Positions 1 to 8,286 of a stretch of DNA of 62,116 nt are shown here, one piece after another. Positions within the stretch are counted from its first letter, which is position 1. Each line of letters begins with the position of its first letter. Position numbers and translations under genes: made by a program. The notes beneath the pieces were generated by a model. The model did not search any database, was not told where the DNA came from, and saw only the letters and a program-made list of their open reading frames with translations. Where the stretch lies: contig JAJEAI010000012.1 of the NCBI GenBank assembly GCA_022824205.1, forward strand, positions 1 through 62,116, given 5' to 3'. Source of the DNA: Candidatus Binatia bacterium (GTDB lineage: Bacteria; Desulfobacterota; Binatia; UBA9968; JAJDTQ01).

Positions 1-39
1 GCGATCGACGTCGACCGGCTGATGGCGGTGGCCCGGTAA
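1..39 (+). CDS. C-terminal end of a gene entering from the left
   Basis: Thirteen in-frame codons ending in TAA (AIDVDRLMAVAR) run in from the left edge with GC-rich third positions. They may be the tail of a truncated gene. Nothing about function can be said from so short a piece, and it could be chance. Confidence 0.35.
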   Translation, partial: AIDVDRLMAVAR

Positions 40-59
40 ATCGATGATCCCTGTACCTC

Positions 60-411
60 CGTCTACACCCCTGGATTCCCGCCCCCGATCGGGGTCGAGG
101 GCAAGCTTTCGAGGGAATCACCGATGTCGGCTTACAGCCGATACAAAGGGGGATGAAAATGGGGCGCCGGCCCCCAATGAGTCATTCCCGCGGAAGCGGG
201 AATCCAGGGGTGGGGGGTGTGGCGGCCTCATTGCCCGGCCCCACCCCGCCTGGATTCCCGCTTCCGCGGGAATGACTCGTCGGGGTGTAGCGGGATTCCA
301 TAACTACCAAAAATCATTGAACAAGATTTTATTTTCATATCAATGACGTTTCTGGGGGTTGTTGCCTCTCCAAGATGGTGTTTTGAGACAGCCTGTTTCG
401 CGGGAATGACG
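60..411. repeat. Intergenic mosaic repeat cluster 1
   Basis: Between the left-edge gene and cbiB there is no credible gene. The stretch holds several copies of a palindromic unit around ATTCCCGC-N4-GCGGGAATGAC (181-205, 253-276, 399-411), separated by linkers that recur elsewhere in the window. A 62-base linker at 287-348 is nearly identical to 3332-3393 (three differences by eye). The linker at about 345-411 matches 21595-21661. Reading frames through it give peptides such as ESFPRKRESR and are not genes. Confidence 0.85.
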
Positions 412-497
412 ACTCGTGGGGTCCTGCCTCGGGAGTTCTGACTCGGGAACGACATCAAGGGCGCCAGTCCCTTGTCGAGACGCAACGCATTGCCGGA

Positions 498-1475
498 TCA
501 ACCCTCCATGCCCCCGAGCCATGGCACCCCGACCAACACCGCCAGCAGCAAGCAAGCGCCGATGTAGACCCGGAGACCTCGGCGGATGTCATCCGCGGTA
601 GCCTCCGAAGTGCCCTCCCCCAGCCACGGGTCCGCCGTGACGATCCCCTTGTAACGGCGCGGTCCGGCCAACCGCAGATCCAATGCCCCGGCCATGGCGC
701 CTTCCGGGTAGCCGGCGTTGACGGAACGGTGTCTGGCGCCGTCACGCCACATGATCCTCAGGGCATCCGCGACGCGCCCGACACCCCGTTGTGCGCCGGA
801 TGCGGCCAGCAGGATTCCGGCGACGCGCGCGGGCACCCAGTTGGCCGCGTCGTCCAGCCTGGCGGCCGCCAGGCCGAAGTCGCGGTAGCGGGAATCGAGA
901 TGACCGATCATGCTGTCCGCGGTGTTCAACGCCTTGTAGGCCACGATGCCCGGGAAACCGAAGAGCAGACCCCACAGGACCGGCGCCACCACGCCGTCGT
1001 TGAAGTTCTCGGCCAGCGATTCCACGGCGCTCCGGGCGACGCCGTGGACGTCGAGGGATTCGGGGTCACGCCCGACGACATGGGCCACGGCATCGCGGCC
1101 GGCCTCGACACCACCCCGTTCCAGCGCGGTCCCCACGTCGGCCACATGCCGGTAGAGGCTGTTCTGGGCGATCAGCACCGATGCCAGGAGCGCCTCCAGC
1201 CAGAACCCGCCCCACCCGCGGCTCAGCGCGGCGCTGACGAGGACGCCCAGCGCGCCGAACGACACCACCACGGCCAGCGTCGACACCGCGCCCGCCTCGC
1301 GGCGCGTCGTGGCGCTCGATTCGGGCCGGTTGAGCAGGCGGTCGCAGAACGACAGCGCCCGGCCCATGACCACCGTGGGGTGCGGGACGATCCGGTAGAG
1401 CCAACGCGGATCCCCGATGACCGCGTCCAGCGCCATCGCCGCCAGCAAGAGCGCCGCGGTGTCGGACAGGTTCAT
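498..1475 (-). CDS. cbiB: Adenosylcobinamide-phosphate synthase CbiB (CobD)
   Basis: This 325-residue membrane protein should attach aminopropanol, or its phosphate, to adenosylcobyric acid in B12 biosynthesis. Diagnostic motifs are the N-terminal DAVIGDPRW, HPTVVMG, the central SLAENFNDGVVAP, NTADSMIGH followed by a Y-R-D-F-G run, and the C-terminal NAGYPEGAMAGAL. Several hydrophobic segments alternate with these, as in the family. The ATG at 1475 overlaps the stop of the upstream cobD by four bases, so translation is probably coupled. A longer frame reaching 1766 is only the shadow of cobD. It is the last gene of the leftward cobalamin cluster and is followed by the repeat cluster. Confidence 0.93.
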   Translation of the reverse strand: MNLSDTAALLLAAMALDAVIGDPRWLYRIVPHPTVVMGRALSFCDRLLNRPESSATTRREAGAVSTLAVVVSFGALGVLVSAALSRGWGGFWLEALLASVLIAQNSLYRHVADVGTALERGGVEAGRDAVAHVVGRDPESLDVHGVARSAVESLAENFNDGVVAPVLWGLLFGFPGIVAYKALNTADSMIGHLDSRYRDFGLAAARLDDAANWVPARVAGILLAASGAQRGVGRVADALRIMWRDGARHRSVNAGYPEGAMAGALDLRLAGPRRYKGIVTADPWLGEGTSEATADDIRRGLRVYIGACLLLAVLVGVPWLGGMEG

Positions 1476-2506
1476 CCTCGTTCTCGAACGCCAACGTCCG
1501 GCAACGCCTTCTTCAACGCGGCCGAGAGCCGTTGGAGCGCTTCCGCGGAGGATGGGAGGCCCACCCTGAGCCAGCACGAATGGCGCTCGAAGGAACGAAC
1601 GAGGACCCCAACCCGGCCGAGGCTGCGATGGAGATCGCGGGCGGCCGGGGTCTCCACGAGGCGAAACAGGTCCGTGCCGCCGGCAACGGTCAGGCCGCCC
1701 TCCGCGAGAACGGCATCGAGCTTCCGTCGCATGGCTCCCAACCGTAGGCGGGTGCCGGCCGCCCACTCCGCATCCGCCAAGGCGCGCCTGCCGATGTCCA
1801 GGGCGGGACCCGAGACCGCCCAGGGCCCCAGGCGGCGCGCGATGGAGTCCGTCAGCGCCCGCGGCCCGGCAATGAAGCCGAGGCGCAGGCCGGGCAAGCC
1901 GAAGAACTTGCCGAACGAGCGGATGATGAGCGTATTGGCCTGAGCGGGGTTCGATGCCAGGCTCGCCCGCGGCGCCACGTCCGCGAAGGATTCGTCGACG
2001 ACGAGCCAGCCGCCGCGTGCCGCCAATCGTTCAGCGACGCCGACAAGTGTGACTGCGTCGATCACGCGACCGTCGGGATTGTTCGGGTTGACCACGACCA
2101 CCACGTCGGCGTCGCCGCAGTCCGCGAGGGTGGCCGCCTCGTCGACCGCGTGCCCCCGCCCGCGCCATGCCACGGCGTGTTCCTCGTAGGTGGGACCCAG
2201 GACGGCGACGCGGCACCGGCGCCGCATTCCGGGCAGCACCTGGATCAGGGCCTGGCTTCCGGGCGCGGCGATCAACCCCTGGTCCGGAGGGACTCCGTAG
2301 GCACGGCGCGCCGCCGCCAGCAGCGCCTCCAGGGCGTCATTCTGTGGCAGGCGGGTCAGTGTTTCCGGATCGATGTCGCCGCAGGGATAGGGCCAGGGGT
2401 TGACGCCGGTGGAGAGATCGAGCCACCCGCCCTCGGGTGTGCCGAAGGCCCGCCGGGCGGCCGAGAGGTCTCCGCCATGCCGTACCGGGAGCGGCATCAA
2501 TTCCAT
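1472..2506 (-). CDS. cobD: Threonine-phosphate decarboxylase (CobD/CobC-type PLP enzyme)
   Basis: A 344-residue fold-type I PLP enzyme that should make (R)-1-amino-2-propanol O-phosphate from threonine phosphate for the nucleotide-loop linker of cobalamin. It opens with the family signature RHGGDL, has the substrate and PLP motif VVNPNNPDG at about 139-147, DESFAD at 171-176, and the PLP lysine in RSFGKFFGLPG (Lys200). Its start lies inside the end of the upstream phosphatase gene (10-base overlap) and its end overlaps cbiB by four bases. Gene order and overlaps support a cobalamin role over a histidinol-phosphate aminotransferase, which shares the fold. Confidence 0.92.
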   Translation of the reverse strand: MELMPLPVRHGGDLSAARRAFGTPEGGWLDLSTGVNPWPYPCGDIDPETLTRLPQNDALEALLAAARRAYGVPPDQGLIAAPGSQALIQVLPGMRRRCRVAVLGPTYEEHAVAWRGRGHAVDEAATLADCGDADVVVVVNPNNPDGRVIDAVTLVGVAERLAARGGWLVVDESFADVAPRASLASNPAQANTLIIRSFGKFFGLPGLRLGFIAGPRALTDSIARRLGPWAVSGPALDIGRRALADAEWAAGTRLRLGAMRRKLDAVLAEGGLTVAGGTDLFRLVETPAARDLHRSLGRVGVLVRSFERHSCWLRVGLPSSAEALQRLSAALKKALPDVGVRERG

Positions 2507-3069
2507 GATCCCCCATGACCCGGATCGAACCGGGCCACGTCAGGCTCGGGCAGAGTCTTCACCTCCACCATGGCGCCGAAGTCCACCCGTTCCGTCCAGG
2601 CGCCCGCATCGCCCGCGCAGACCCGCGCCACCTTGATGATGCCGCCGTGGGTCACCAGCGCGTGCGACACACCGCTGCGCCCGATGTCCGCCAGGGCGGC
2701 GCCGACCCGTTCGACGACCATCCGCACGCTCTCGCCTCCGTGGGGCCGGGCGTCAAGGAAATCCGCCGCCCAGGCATCCAGCTCGGCCCGTTCGACGGCC
2801 TCCCACGACAATCCTTCCCAGCGTCCGAAATCCATTTCCCGAAGCCTTTCGTCCACCGCCGGAACGAGATCGCGCGCCGCGCCGATCCGTTCCGCCAACC
2901 GCGTGCAGCGCCGCAACGGGCTCGTCACCAGCCGCTCCACCGCCGGCAGCGCCGCCACCACGCGCGCCGCCTCCTGCTCGAACGTGGGCGCCACGTCCAC
3001 GTCCGTGACCCCTTAACACAAGTCGTCCGCGACTGCCGGCCGCGTATGGCGAATGAGGATCAGACGCAT
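2497..3069 (-). pseudogene. cobC: Alpha-ribazole phosphatase CobC, interrupted by an ochre codon
   Basis: This histidine-phosphatase-family gene would dephosphorylate alpha-ribazole phosphate or adenosylcobalamin phosphate. The ATG at 3069 begins MRLILIRHTRPAVADD, which has the RH catalytic motif. The frame continues LC-stop-GVTDVDVAPTF, where homologues usually have LCYG.TD. The stop is TAA at 3013-3015, one base from a Tyr codon. The rest reads cleanly to the end, with TSPLRRC, ER.REMDFGRWEG and VTHGGIIK. Translation from the GTG at 3000 would lack the RH motif, so the product should be inactive. The alternative is a sequencing or assembly error. The gene overlaps cobD by 10 bases. Confidence 0.8.
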
Positions 3070-3104
3070 CCTGTCACGACCTCTCCCTACCTGGATTCCA
3101 ACCC

Positions 3105-3455
3105 CCCGAAACGTGATTCCCGCGGAAGCGGCTGTGTCAAACACCATTCAAGAGAGGCAACAATCCCCTGAATCGTGATTCCCGCGAAAGCTTGCCCTCG
3201 ACCCCGATCGGGGAGGGAATCCAGGCGGGGTGGAGAGGAGAAACGCCGCTGCAACGCCCCGCCCCCACCCCTGGATTCCCGCCCCCGATCGGGGTCGAGG
3301 GCATGCTTTCGCGGGAATCACTCGTTGGGGGGTAGCGGGATTCCGTAACTACCGGAAATCATTGAACAAGATTTTATTTTCATATCAATGACGGACTGGC
3401 GCTTAGTCGCCAGGAAGCAGCGTTTTGACACAGCCTTGTTCAGCGGGAATGACGT
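3105..3455. repeat. Intergenic mosaic repeat cluster 2, inside the cobalamin cluster
   Basis: About 420 bases between cobS and cobC carry no gene. The stretch holds several ATTCCCGC...GCGGGAAT units in both orientations. It also has the 62-base linker at 3332-3393 shared with 287-348, and a linker at 3389-3454 (GACTGGCGCTTAGTCGCCAG core) shared with 33487-33551. The cluster splits an otherwise tightly packed operon and may separate cobT-cobS from cobC-cobD-cbiB transcriptionally. Confidence 0.85.
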
Positions 3456-3490
3456 TCCGGGCCTCCGGGAACGACGGCCCGGTCGTGCGC

Positions 3491-4288
3491 TTACAGGACC
3501 GCCACAGCGCCGAGATAGAGCCCTACCTCGCTGGTCTGTTGCAGGGCCCCGAGGCAATCCCCCGTATAACCGCCGAGTTTTCGTTCGTACAAACCGCGCA
3601 TGACGACGTGGCCGATCGCCAGCCCCGTGAAGCCGGCCAACATCGCGGCCGGCGACGCCAGATGCCACAACGCCGCCACCGTCGCGGTGCCGGTGGCGAG
3701 TGCCAGCACCAGACCCGCCGGCGCGACGCCGTCAGCCACCGGCTTGGCCGTGCCGGCCTCTCTCACGTAGCGGCTCGCGGCAATGGCGAGCACGGCCGAG
3801 GCGCGGCTCGCGGCGTGGGCCGCCACCAGGAGCCACGGGACCACCACCGCCGGTGCCGCGGCCAGAGCCAGGACCTTGGCGGCCAGCATCAGACCGAGGC
3901 CGGCCGCGCCGTAGGTGCCGAGGCGGCTGTCACGCATGATCTCCAGCGCCCGCTCGCGCGTGGCACCGCCGCCAAGCCCATCGCAGGCGTCGGCGAACCC
4001 GTCTTCGTGGAAAGCGCCCGTGACCCAGAGCGACGCCGCTGTGGCGAGCACGACTGCGAGGGTTGCCGGGAACACCAGGTGCGCGAGCCAGAAGACCGTG
4101 CCCGCGACGGCACCCACCAAGCCGCCCACCAAGGGATAGTATCGCACCGCGGCGGCGAGGCGAGTCTCGGTAAAGAGATCGGCCGACGACACCGGAAGTC
4201 GCGTGAGAAACTGGACCGCCAAAAGGAACACCGCCAATTCTTCACGCACCACGCGCATCAGTCCGAGGAAACGTGACACCCCGCGCAT
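3491..4288 (-). CDS. cobS: Adenosylcobinamide-GDP ribazoletransferase CobS
   Basis: A 265-residue multi-spanning membrane protein that joins GDP-activated cobinamide to alpha-ribazole, the last step of B12 assembly. The family hallmarks are the N-terminal FLLAVQFLTRLPV, YYPLVGGLVGA, the acidic HEDGFADACDGLGGG probably involved in metal binding, and the C-terminal GYTGDCLGA. The ATG at 4288 overlaps the cobT stop (TGATG), indicating coupling. An internal ATG at 4258 (MRVVREELAVF) is a plausible alternative start nearer the family N-terminus. No cobU/cobP gene lies in this cluster. Confidence 0.92.
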   Translation of the reverse strand: MRGVSRFLGLMRVVREELAVFLLAVQFLTRLPVSSADLFTETRLAAAVRYYPLVGGLVGAVAGTVFWLAHLVFPATLAVVLATAASLWVTGAFHEDGFADACDGLGGGATRERALEIMRDSRLGTYGAAGLGLMLAAKVLALAAAPAVVVPWLLVAAHAASRASAVLAIAASRYVREAGTAKPVADGVAPAGLVLALATGTATVAALWHLASPAAMLAGFTGLAIGHVVMRGLYERKLGGYTGDCLGALQQTSEVGLYLGAVAVL

Positions 4289-5310
4289 CACACCGGACCG
4301 CTCACGCCGGCGCTCTCGAAGCTCGCCATCTCCGAGAGCATGGCCGCCGCACACTTGAGCACCGGCCAGGCGAGCAGCGCGCCGGTGCCTTCACCGAGGC
4401 GCATGTCGAAGGCCAGCAAAGGGCGCGCCTCCAGGGCCAGCAGCACCGCGCCGTGGCCGTGCTCGGCGGACCTGTGGGCGAAGACGAGGTAGTCCCGCAA
4501 CGCGGGCGCCAACCGCACCGCGGCCAGCGCCACCGCGCCGGCGATGAAACCGTCCACCAGCACCACCGCCCCAGCGCGGGCCGCCCCCACCATGGCTCCG
4601 GCCATCATGACCATTTCGAAGCCGCCGTACTCCCGCAACGCGTCCTCGCCGTCGAGGCGCGCGGCGGTACGCCGGGCCGCGCGTGCCAGTATCTCACGCT
4701 TGCGTTCCAGGCCGGCGTCGTCGAGGCCCGCGCCCCGCCCCACGAGCGAGTCCAGTCCGGCGCCCGTGAGCTTGTGGGCCACCAGCGTGGCCGAGGAGGT
4801 GTTGCCGATGCCCATCTCGCCAAAGGCCGCGGCGTCCGCCGCCACGGCGGCGCCGAGCGCCTCGCCGGCGCTCAGCGCTTCTTCGCATTGCTCCGGGGAC
4901 ATGGCCGGCTCCACCGCGCAGTTGCGCGTGCCCGCGGCAATGCGCCGCGACAAGAGCCCCGGCGCCTCCATGGGGAGGCCTGCGACCCCGGCGTCCACCA
5001 CCTGCAGGTCCACGCCGTTGGCGCGGGCGAACACGTTGGCGGCGGCGCCGCCGGCGAGGAAATTGGTCACCATCTGACGGGTCACGGCCTGCGGATAGGG
5101 AGACACACCCTCCGCGGCGATTCCGTGGTCGCCGGCGAAGATGGTGAGGCGGCAGTGGCGCAGCCTGGGAGTCAGCGTGTTCTGAATGCGCGCGACCTGC
5201 GCGCCGACGGTCTCCAGGACTCCCAGGGCGCCCAAGGGCTTGGTCTTGCCGTCGATGGCGCGCCGGATCGCATCGTCGAGCGCATGGGAGACAGGCGGGA
5301 CATGGAACAC
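4288..5310 (-). CDS. cobT: Nicotinate-nucleotide--dimethylbenzimidazole phosphoribosyltransferase CobT
   Basis: This 340-residue enzyme activates the lower-ligand base by transferring ribose phosphate from nicotinate mononucleotide, giving alpha-ribazole phosphate. Evidence includes FAGDHGIAAEGVS near residue 60, GIGNTSSATLV in the middle, and the C-terminal GEGTGALLAWP, whose glutamate (about residue 307) matches the catalytic base of the family. Length is typical. It is the first gene of the leftward cobalamin cluster and is divergent from the btuF-like operon across about 195 bases. No B12-box was found in that spacer. Confidence 0.95.
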   Translation of the reverse strand: MFHVPPVSHALDDAIRRAIDGKTKPLGALGVLETVGAQVARIQNTLTPRLRHCRLTIFAGDHGIAAEGVSPYPQAVTRQMVTNFLAGGAAANVFARANGVDLQVVDAGVAGLPMEAPGLLSRRIAAGTRNCAVEPAMSPEQCEEALSAGEALGAAVAADAAAFGEMGIGNTSSATLVAHKLTGAGLDSLVGRGAGLDDAGLERKREILARAARRTAARLDGEDALREYGGFEMVMMAGAMVGAARAGAVVLVDGFIAGAVALAAVRLAPALRDYLVFAHRSAEHGHGAVLLALEARPLLAFDMRLGEGTGALLAWPVLKCAAAMLSEMASFESAGVSGPV

Positions 5311-5505
5311 GAGTCACCTTCCGGCCGGAACGAGAACGAGGCAAGGCAGAGGTTCTGGCAACCTACGAGCCTATCCCATGGGCTACAGTTAGGCAACTTG
5401 GAGGGCCGCTTGACCGCTACCACCCTCCGGCGTACGTTTCACCACTACACACTCATCATCTCGGCATCACCCAAGAACACTGAAGGGAAACAGGGAGAGA
5501 AAGGC

Positions 5506-6393
5506 TTGACACCGAGTCCCGCCCGGCGGCCGGGGAGCCGGTTGACGGCAACCGCGATGATCGTCGCGGTGACGCTCACGGCCTTCGTCCTTCTCGCCGC
5601 CTGCCAGCCCCCACCGCCTGCCAAGTCGCCGGGGCGCCGCATCGTGAGCCTGGACTATTGCGCGGACCAGTTCGTGCTTGGCCTCGCGGACCGCGCGGAC
5701 ATCCTGGCGGTTTCGCCGGACGCGGGCGCGGCGTTCTCCTACATGCGCACCGCGGCCCAAGGGTTGCCGAGGGTTCGCCTGCGGGCCGAAGACGTGCTGG
5801 CGCTGGAGCCGGACCTGGTAGTGCGTTCATACGGTGGCGGCCCCAACGCGCGGGCATTCTTCGAGCGGGCCGGCGTGCCGGTGTTGCAGATCCCGTTCGC
5901 GGACAACATCGCGGGCGCGCGGGCGGTGATCCGCCACGCGGCCCGGGGGCTCGGGGTGCCGGCACGCGGAGAGACCCTGATCGCCGAGATGGATGCGCGG
6001 CTGCGGGCGGCGCGGGTCCAGGGGCCCAGCGCGCGCGCGTTGTACATGACGCCCGCCGGCTATTCGGCCGGGCCCGGCACTCTCGTGCACGACGTGTTGA
6101 CGGCCGCCGGCCTCGACAATTTCCAACCGCGGCGAGGCTGGCAACCGATCCCCCTGGAAGCCTTGGCCTACGATACCCCGGCTCTCGTGGCCCGGGCCGA
6201 CTTCGGCGAAGGCACCAGCCACGACGACGCCTGGACCTCTTTCCGCCATCCCGTGGTCCGGCGTACCTTGCACGCCGTTCCCGTGGCTACGCTGGACGGC
6301 GCCACCACTTCCTGCGGCGGCTGGTTCGTGGCCGACGCCGTCGCGACTCTGGCAGCCCTCCGCCGCGGGTCGTCGACGCGGGCCGAGCCGTGA
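5506..6393 (+). CDS. btuF: Corrinoid ABC transporter substrate-binding lipoprotein (BtuF-like)
   Basis: A 295-residue periplasmic binding protein of the helical-backbone class used for B12 and siderophores. The chosen TTG start at 5506 follows GGGAGAG and gives a signal peptide with RR near the start, a hydrophobic core and the lipobox LAAC (Cys33). The mature part has RRIVSLDYCADQ, LEPDLVVRSYGG, and the C-terminal HPVVRRTLHAVP and CGGWFVADAV typical of the class. The stop overlaps the permease start by four bases. Corrinoid specificity is inferred from the divergent cob genes and the downstream tonB/btuB; a siderophore substrate is the main alternative. Confidence 0.85.
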   Translation: MTPSPARRPGSRLTATAMIVAVTLTAFVLLAACQPPPPAKSPGRRIVSLDYCADQFVLGLADRADILAVSPDAGAAFSYMRTAAQGLPRVRLRAEDVLALEPDLVVRSYGGGPNARAFFERAGVPVLQIPFADNIAGARAVIRHAARGLGVPARGETLIAEMDARLRAARVQGPSARALYMTPAGYSAGPGTLVHDVLTAAGLDNFQPRRGWQPIPLEALAYDTPALVARADFGEGTSHDDAWTSFRHPVVRRTLHAVPVATLDGATTSCGGWFVADAVATLAALRRGSSTRAEP

Positions 6394-7379
6394 CCGACCG
6401 GGGCGTGCTCCTGGCGCTGGCAGCGGCGGTCCTCACGGCTCTGGCGGCGGCATGCCTGGTGGGGTCCACTCCACTGGGCGGCGAACGCGTTCTTGCCGCC
6501 CTGGCGGGAGGGGGATCGGCCGGCGACCGCGTGGTGGTGTGGGAGATCCGCCTGCCCCGGGCGGTGGCGGCGCTGGTGGTGGGCGCCGCGCTGGGTGCGT
6601 CGGGCGCGGCGCTGCAAGGACTCCTGCGCAATCCCCTGGCCGAGCCGGGTGTCCTGGGCGTCTCCGCCGCCGCGGCCCTCGGCGCCACTTCAGTGATCTA
6701 CTACGGGATCGCCAGCGCCGGCGCGCTGGCATTGCCCATGGCCGCCGTCGCGGGTGCCCTGGCCGCCACCGCCCTTCTGACTGCGGCGGCCCGGAGAGTG
6801 GGCTCCGTGGTGACGCTCATCCTGGTGGGGGTCGGGCTGTCGAGCTTCGCCGGCTCGCTGACCGCATTGTTGATGAACCTCGCACCGCACCCGTTCTCCC
6901 TGTCGGACATGCTGAACTGGATGCTCGGCACCGTGGCCAACCGGAGCTTCGACGACCTGCTGCCCGCGGCCCCGTTCCTGGCGGCGGGACTGGCGATCCT
7001 CTTCGCGGGCCGGCGCGCGCTCTCCGCCCTGACCCTGGGCGAGGAGGGCGCGGCGGGCGTGGGTGTCGACCTTCCCCGCACCCGCCGTCTGGTGGTGCTG
7101 GGGGCGGGCCTGGCCACCGGCGCGGCGGTGGCCATCGCCGGGGCTATCGGCTTCGTCGGCATCGTCGCGCCGCACCTCGTGCGGCCCCTGGTGAACCACG
7201 ATCCGGCGCGCACCCTGGCGCCGTCGGCCCTGCTGGCGGGACTGATCCTGGTATTGGCGGACATCGGCGTTCGGGTGGCGCCGACGGACGCGGAACTGAA
7301 GCTCGGGGTGGTGGCGGCGCTCCTGGGCGCGCCGGTCTTCATTTGGATCGCCGCGAAGAGGCGCGGGACCAGTGGCTGA
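6390..7379 (+). CDS. btuC: FecCD-type ABC permease (BtuC-like)
   Basis: A 329-residue inner-membrane permease with about ten hydrophobic helices. Family motifs are VWEIRLPRAVAALVVGAAL, GAALQGLLRNPLAEPGVLGV, and the C-terminal GFVGIVAPHLVRP, which docks with the ATPase. The GTG start at 6390 overlaps the btuF stop (GTGA) and the gene overlaps btuD by eight bases, so the three form one translationally coupled importer operon. A frame extending upstream to 5658 is an artefact over btuF. Confidence 0.92.
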   Translation: MTDRGVLLALAAAVLTALAAACLVGSTPLGGERVLAALAGGGSAGDRVVVWEIRLPRAVAALVVGAALGASGAALQGLLRNPLAEPGVLGVSAAAALGATSVIYYGIASAGALALPMAAVAGALAATALLTAAARRVGSVVTLILVGVGLSSFAGSLTALLMNLAPHPFSLSDMLNWMLGTVANRSFDDLLPAAPFLAAGLAILFAGRRALSALTLGEEGAAGVGVDLPRTRRLVVLGAGLATGAAVAIAGAIGFVGIVAPHLVRPLVNHDPARTLAPSALLAGLILVLADIGVRVAPTDAELKLGVVAALLGAPVFIWIAAKRRGTSG

Positions 7380-8145
7380 GCTGTGCATACGTGACATGGA
7401 CGTGACCCTGGGCCAGCGTGACGTGCTGCGCGGCGCATCGCTGCGGGTGAGGCCGGGGGAGCTGGTGGTGCTGCTCGGTCCCAACGGGGCCGGCAAGACC
7501 ATGCTGCTCAGAGCCGTGCTCGGCCTCGTGAACCGCCGCCGGGGCCGCGTCCGACTGGACAACGACGACCCGGCCCTTCTCTCCGCCGCCGAGCGCGCCC
7601 GCCGCCTCTCCTATCTGCCGCAATCCCGGCCGCTGGCCTGGCCCCTGCGGGTGCGCGACATGGTGGCCCTGGGGCGCTTCGCCCACGGCGCCTCTCCCGG
7701 ACGGCTCGGGAACGAAGACGCCGGCGCCGTGGAGCGCGCGCTGGCCGCCTGTGATCTCCAACGGCTGGCCGACCGCCCGTGCGATACCCTTTCGGGCGGC
7801 GAGCTGTGCCGCGCCCACATGGCCCGGGCCATGGCGGGAGAAGCGCCGGTTCTGCTCGCCGACGAGCCCACCGAGGCCCTGGACCCGCTGCACCAGTATC
7901 AGGTCCTGAGCCTGATCCGCGCCTACGCGGACGCCGGCAACGGCGCCCTCGTGGTGCTGCACGAGGCCGCGCTCGCCGCGCGTTTTGCCGACCGCCTGGC
8001 GTGGATGCGCGACGGACGCATCGTCGCGGACGGCACGCCGGAGCAGACCCTGACGCCGGAGCGCATGACCGAGGTCTACGACGTGCGCGCCACGGTCCGG
8101 CGCATCGCGGACGACTGGGTGGTGGCGGTGAGCGGGCCGGCATGA
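7372..8145 (+). CDS. btuD: ABC transporter ATP-binding protein (BtuD-like)
   Basis: A 257-residue ATPase that should power the BtuC-like permease. Walker A is LLGPNGAGKT (about 35-43), the Q-loop region is SYLPQSRPLAW, the signature is LSGGELCRAHMARAM (140-154), Walker B is VLLADEPTEALD, and the switch histidine follows in VVLHEAAL. The GTG at 7372 overlaps the permease end by eight bases. About 140 bases without recognisable features follow. Confidence 0.92.
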   Translation: MAELCIRDMDVTLGQRDVLRGASLRVRPGELVVLLGPNGAGKTMLLRAVLGLVNRRRGRVRLDNDDPALLSAAERARRLSYLPQSRPLAWPLRVRDMVALGRFAHGASPGRLGNEDAGAVERALAACDLQRLADRPCDTLSGGELCRAHMARAMAGEAPVLLADEPTEALDPLHQYQVLSLIRAYADAGNGALVVLHEAALAARFADRLAWMRDGRIVADGTPEQTLTPERMTEVYDVRATVRRIADDWVVAVSGPA

Positions 8146-8286
8146 TGGACGCGGAGGGCGCCATGCTCGACGGACAATCGCCCGCTTGTCCCTTCGAACC
8201 CGGCGGCCGTCCAGCGGTCGCCTTGACAGCCCGGCGGGCTTGATGCACGTACTTGGACAACAACACCCAACGAGAAGGGAGCCTTG

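Noticed and set aside
44..346. Reading frames over repeat clusters, such as 44-346 and 21457-21738
   Set aside because: They translate the palindromic repeats (peptides like ESFPRKRESR) in several frames and have no family or start signal.
60..411. CRISPR array
   Set aside because: Units are palindromic, irregularly spaced and occur in both orientations. There is no constant repeat length and no cas gene.
3013..3015. Recoding of the cobC stop
   Set aside because: The codon is TAA, which is not used for selenocysteine or pyrrolysine. A nonsense mutation or sequencing error is more likely.
4273..5505. Long plus-strand extension of the BtuF-like gene back to 4273
   Set aside because: It is antisense to cobT and has a highly His/Arg/Gly-rich composition typical of a shadow frame. 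The lipoprotein signal begins at about 5506.
5311..5505. Cobalamin riboswitch between cobT and btuF
   Set aside because: No B12 box (AGCCAGGAGACCT or its complement) or GCGGTCCCGCCACTG block is present on either strand.
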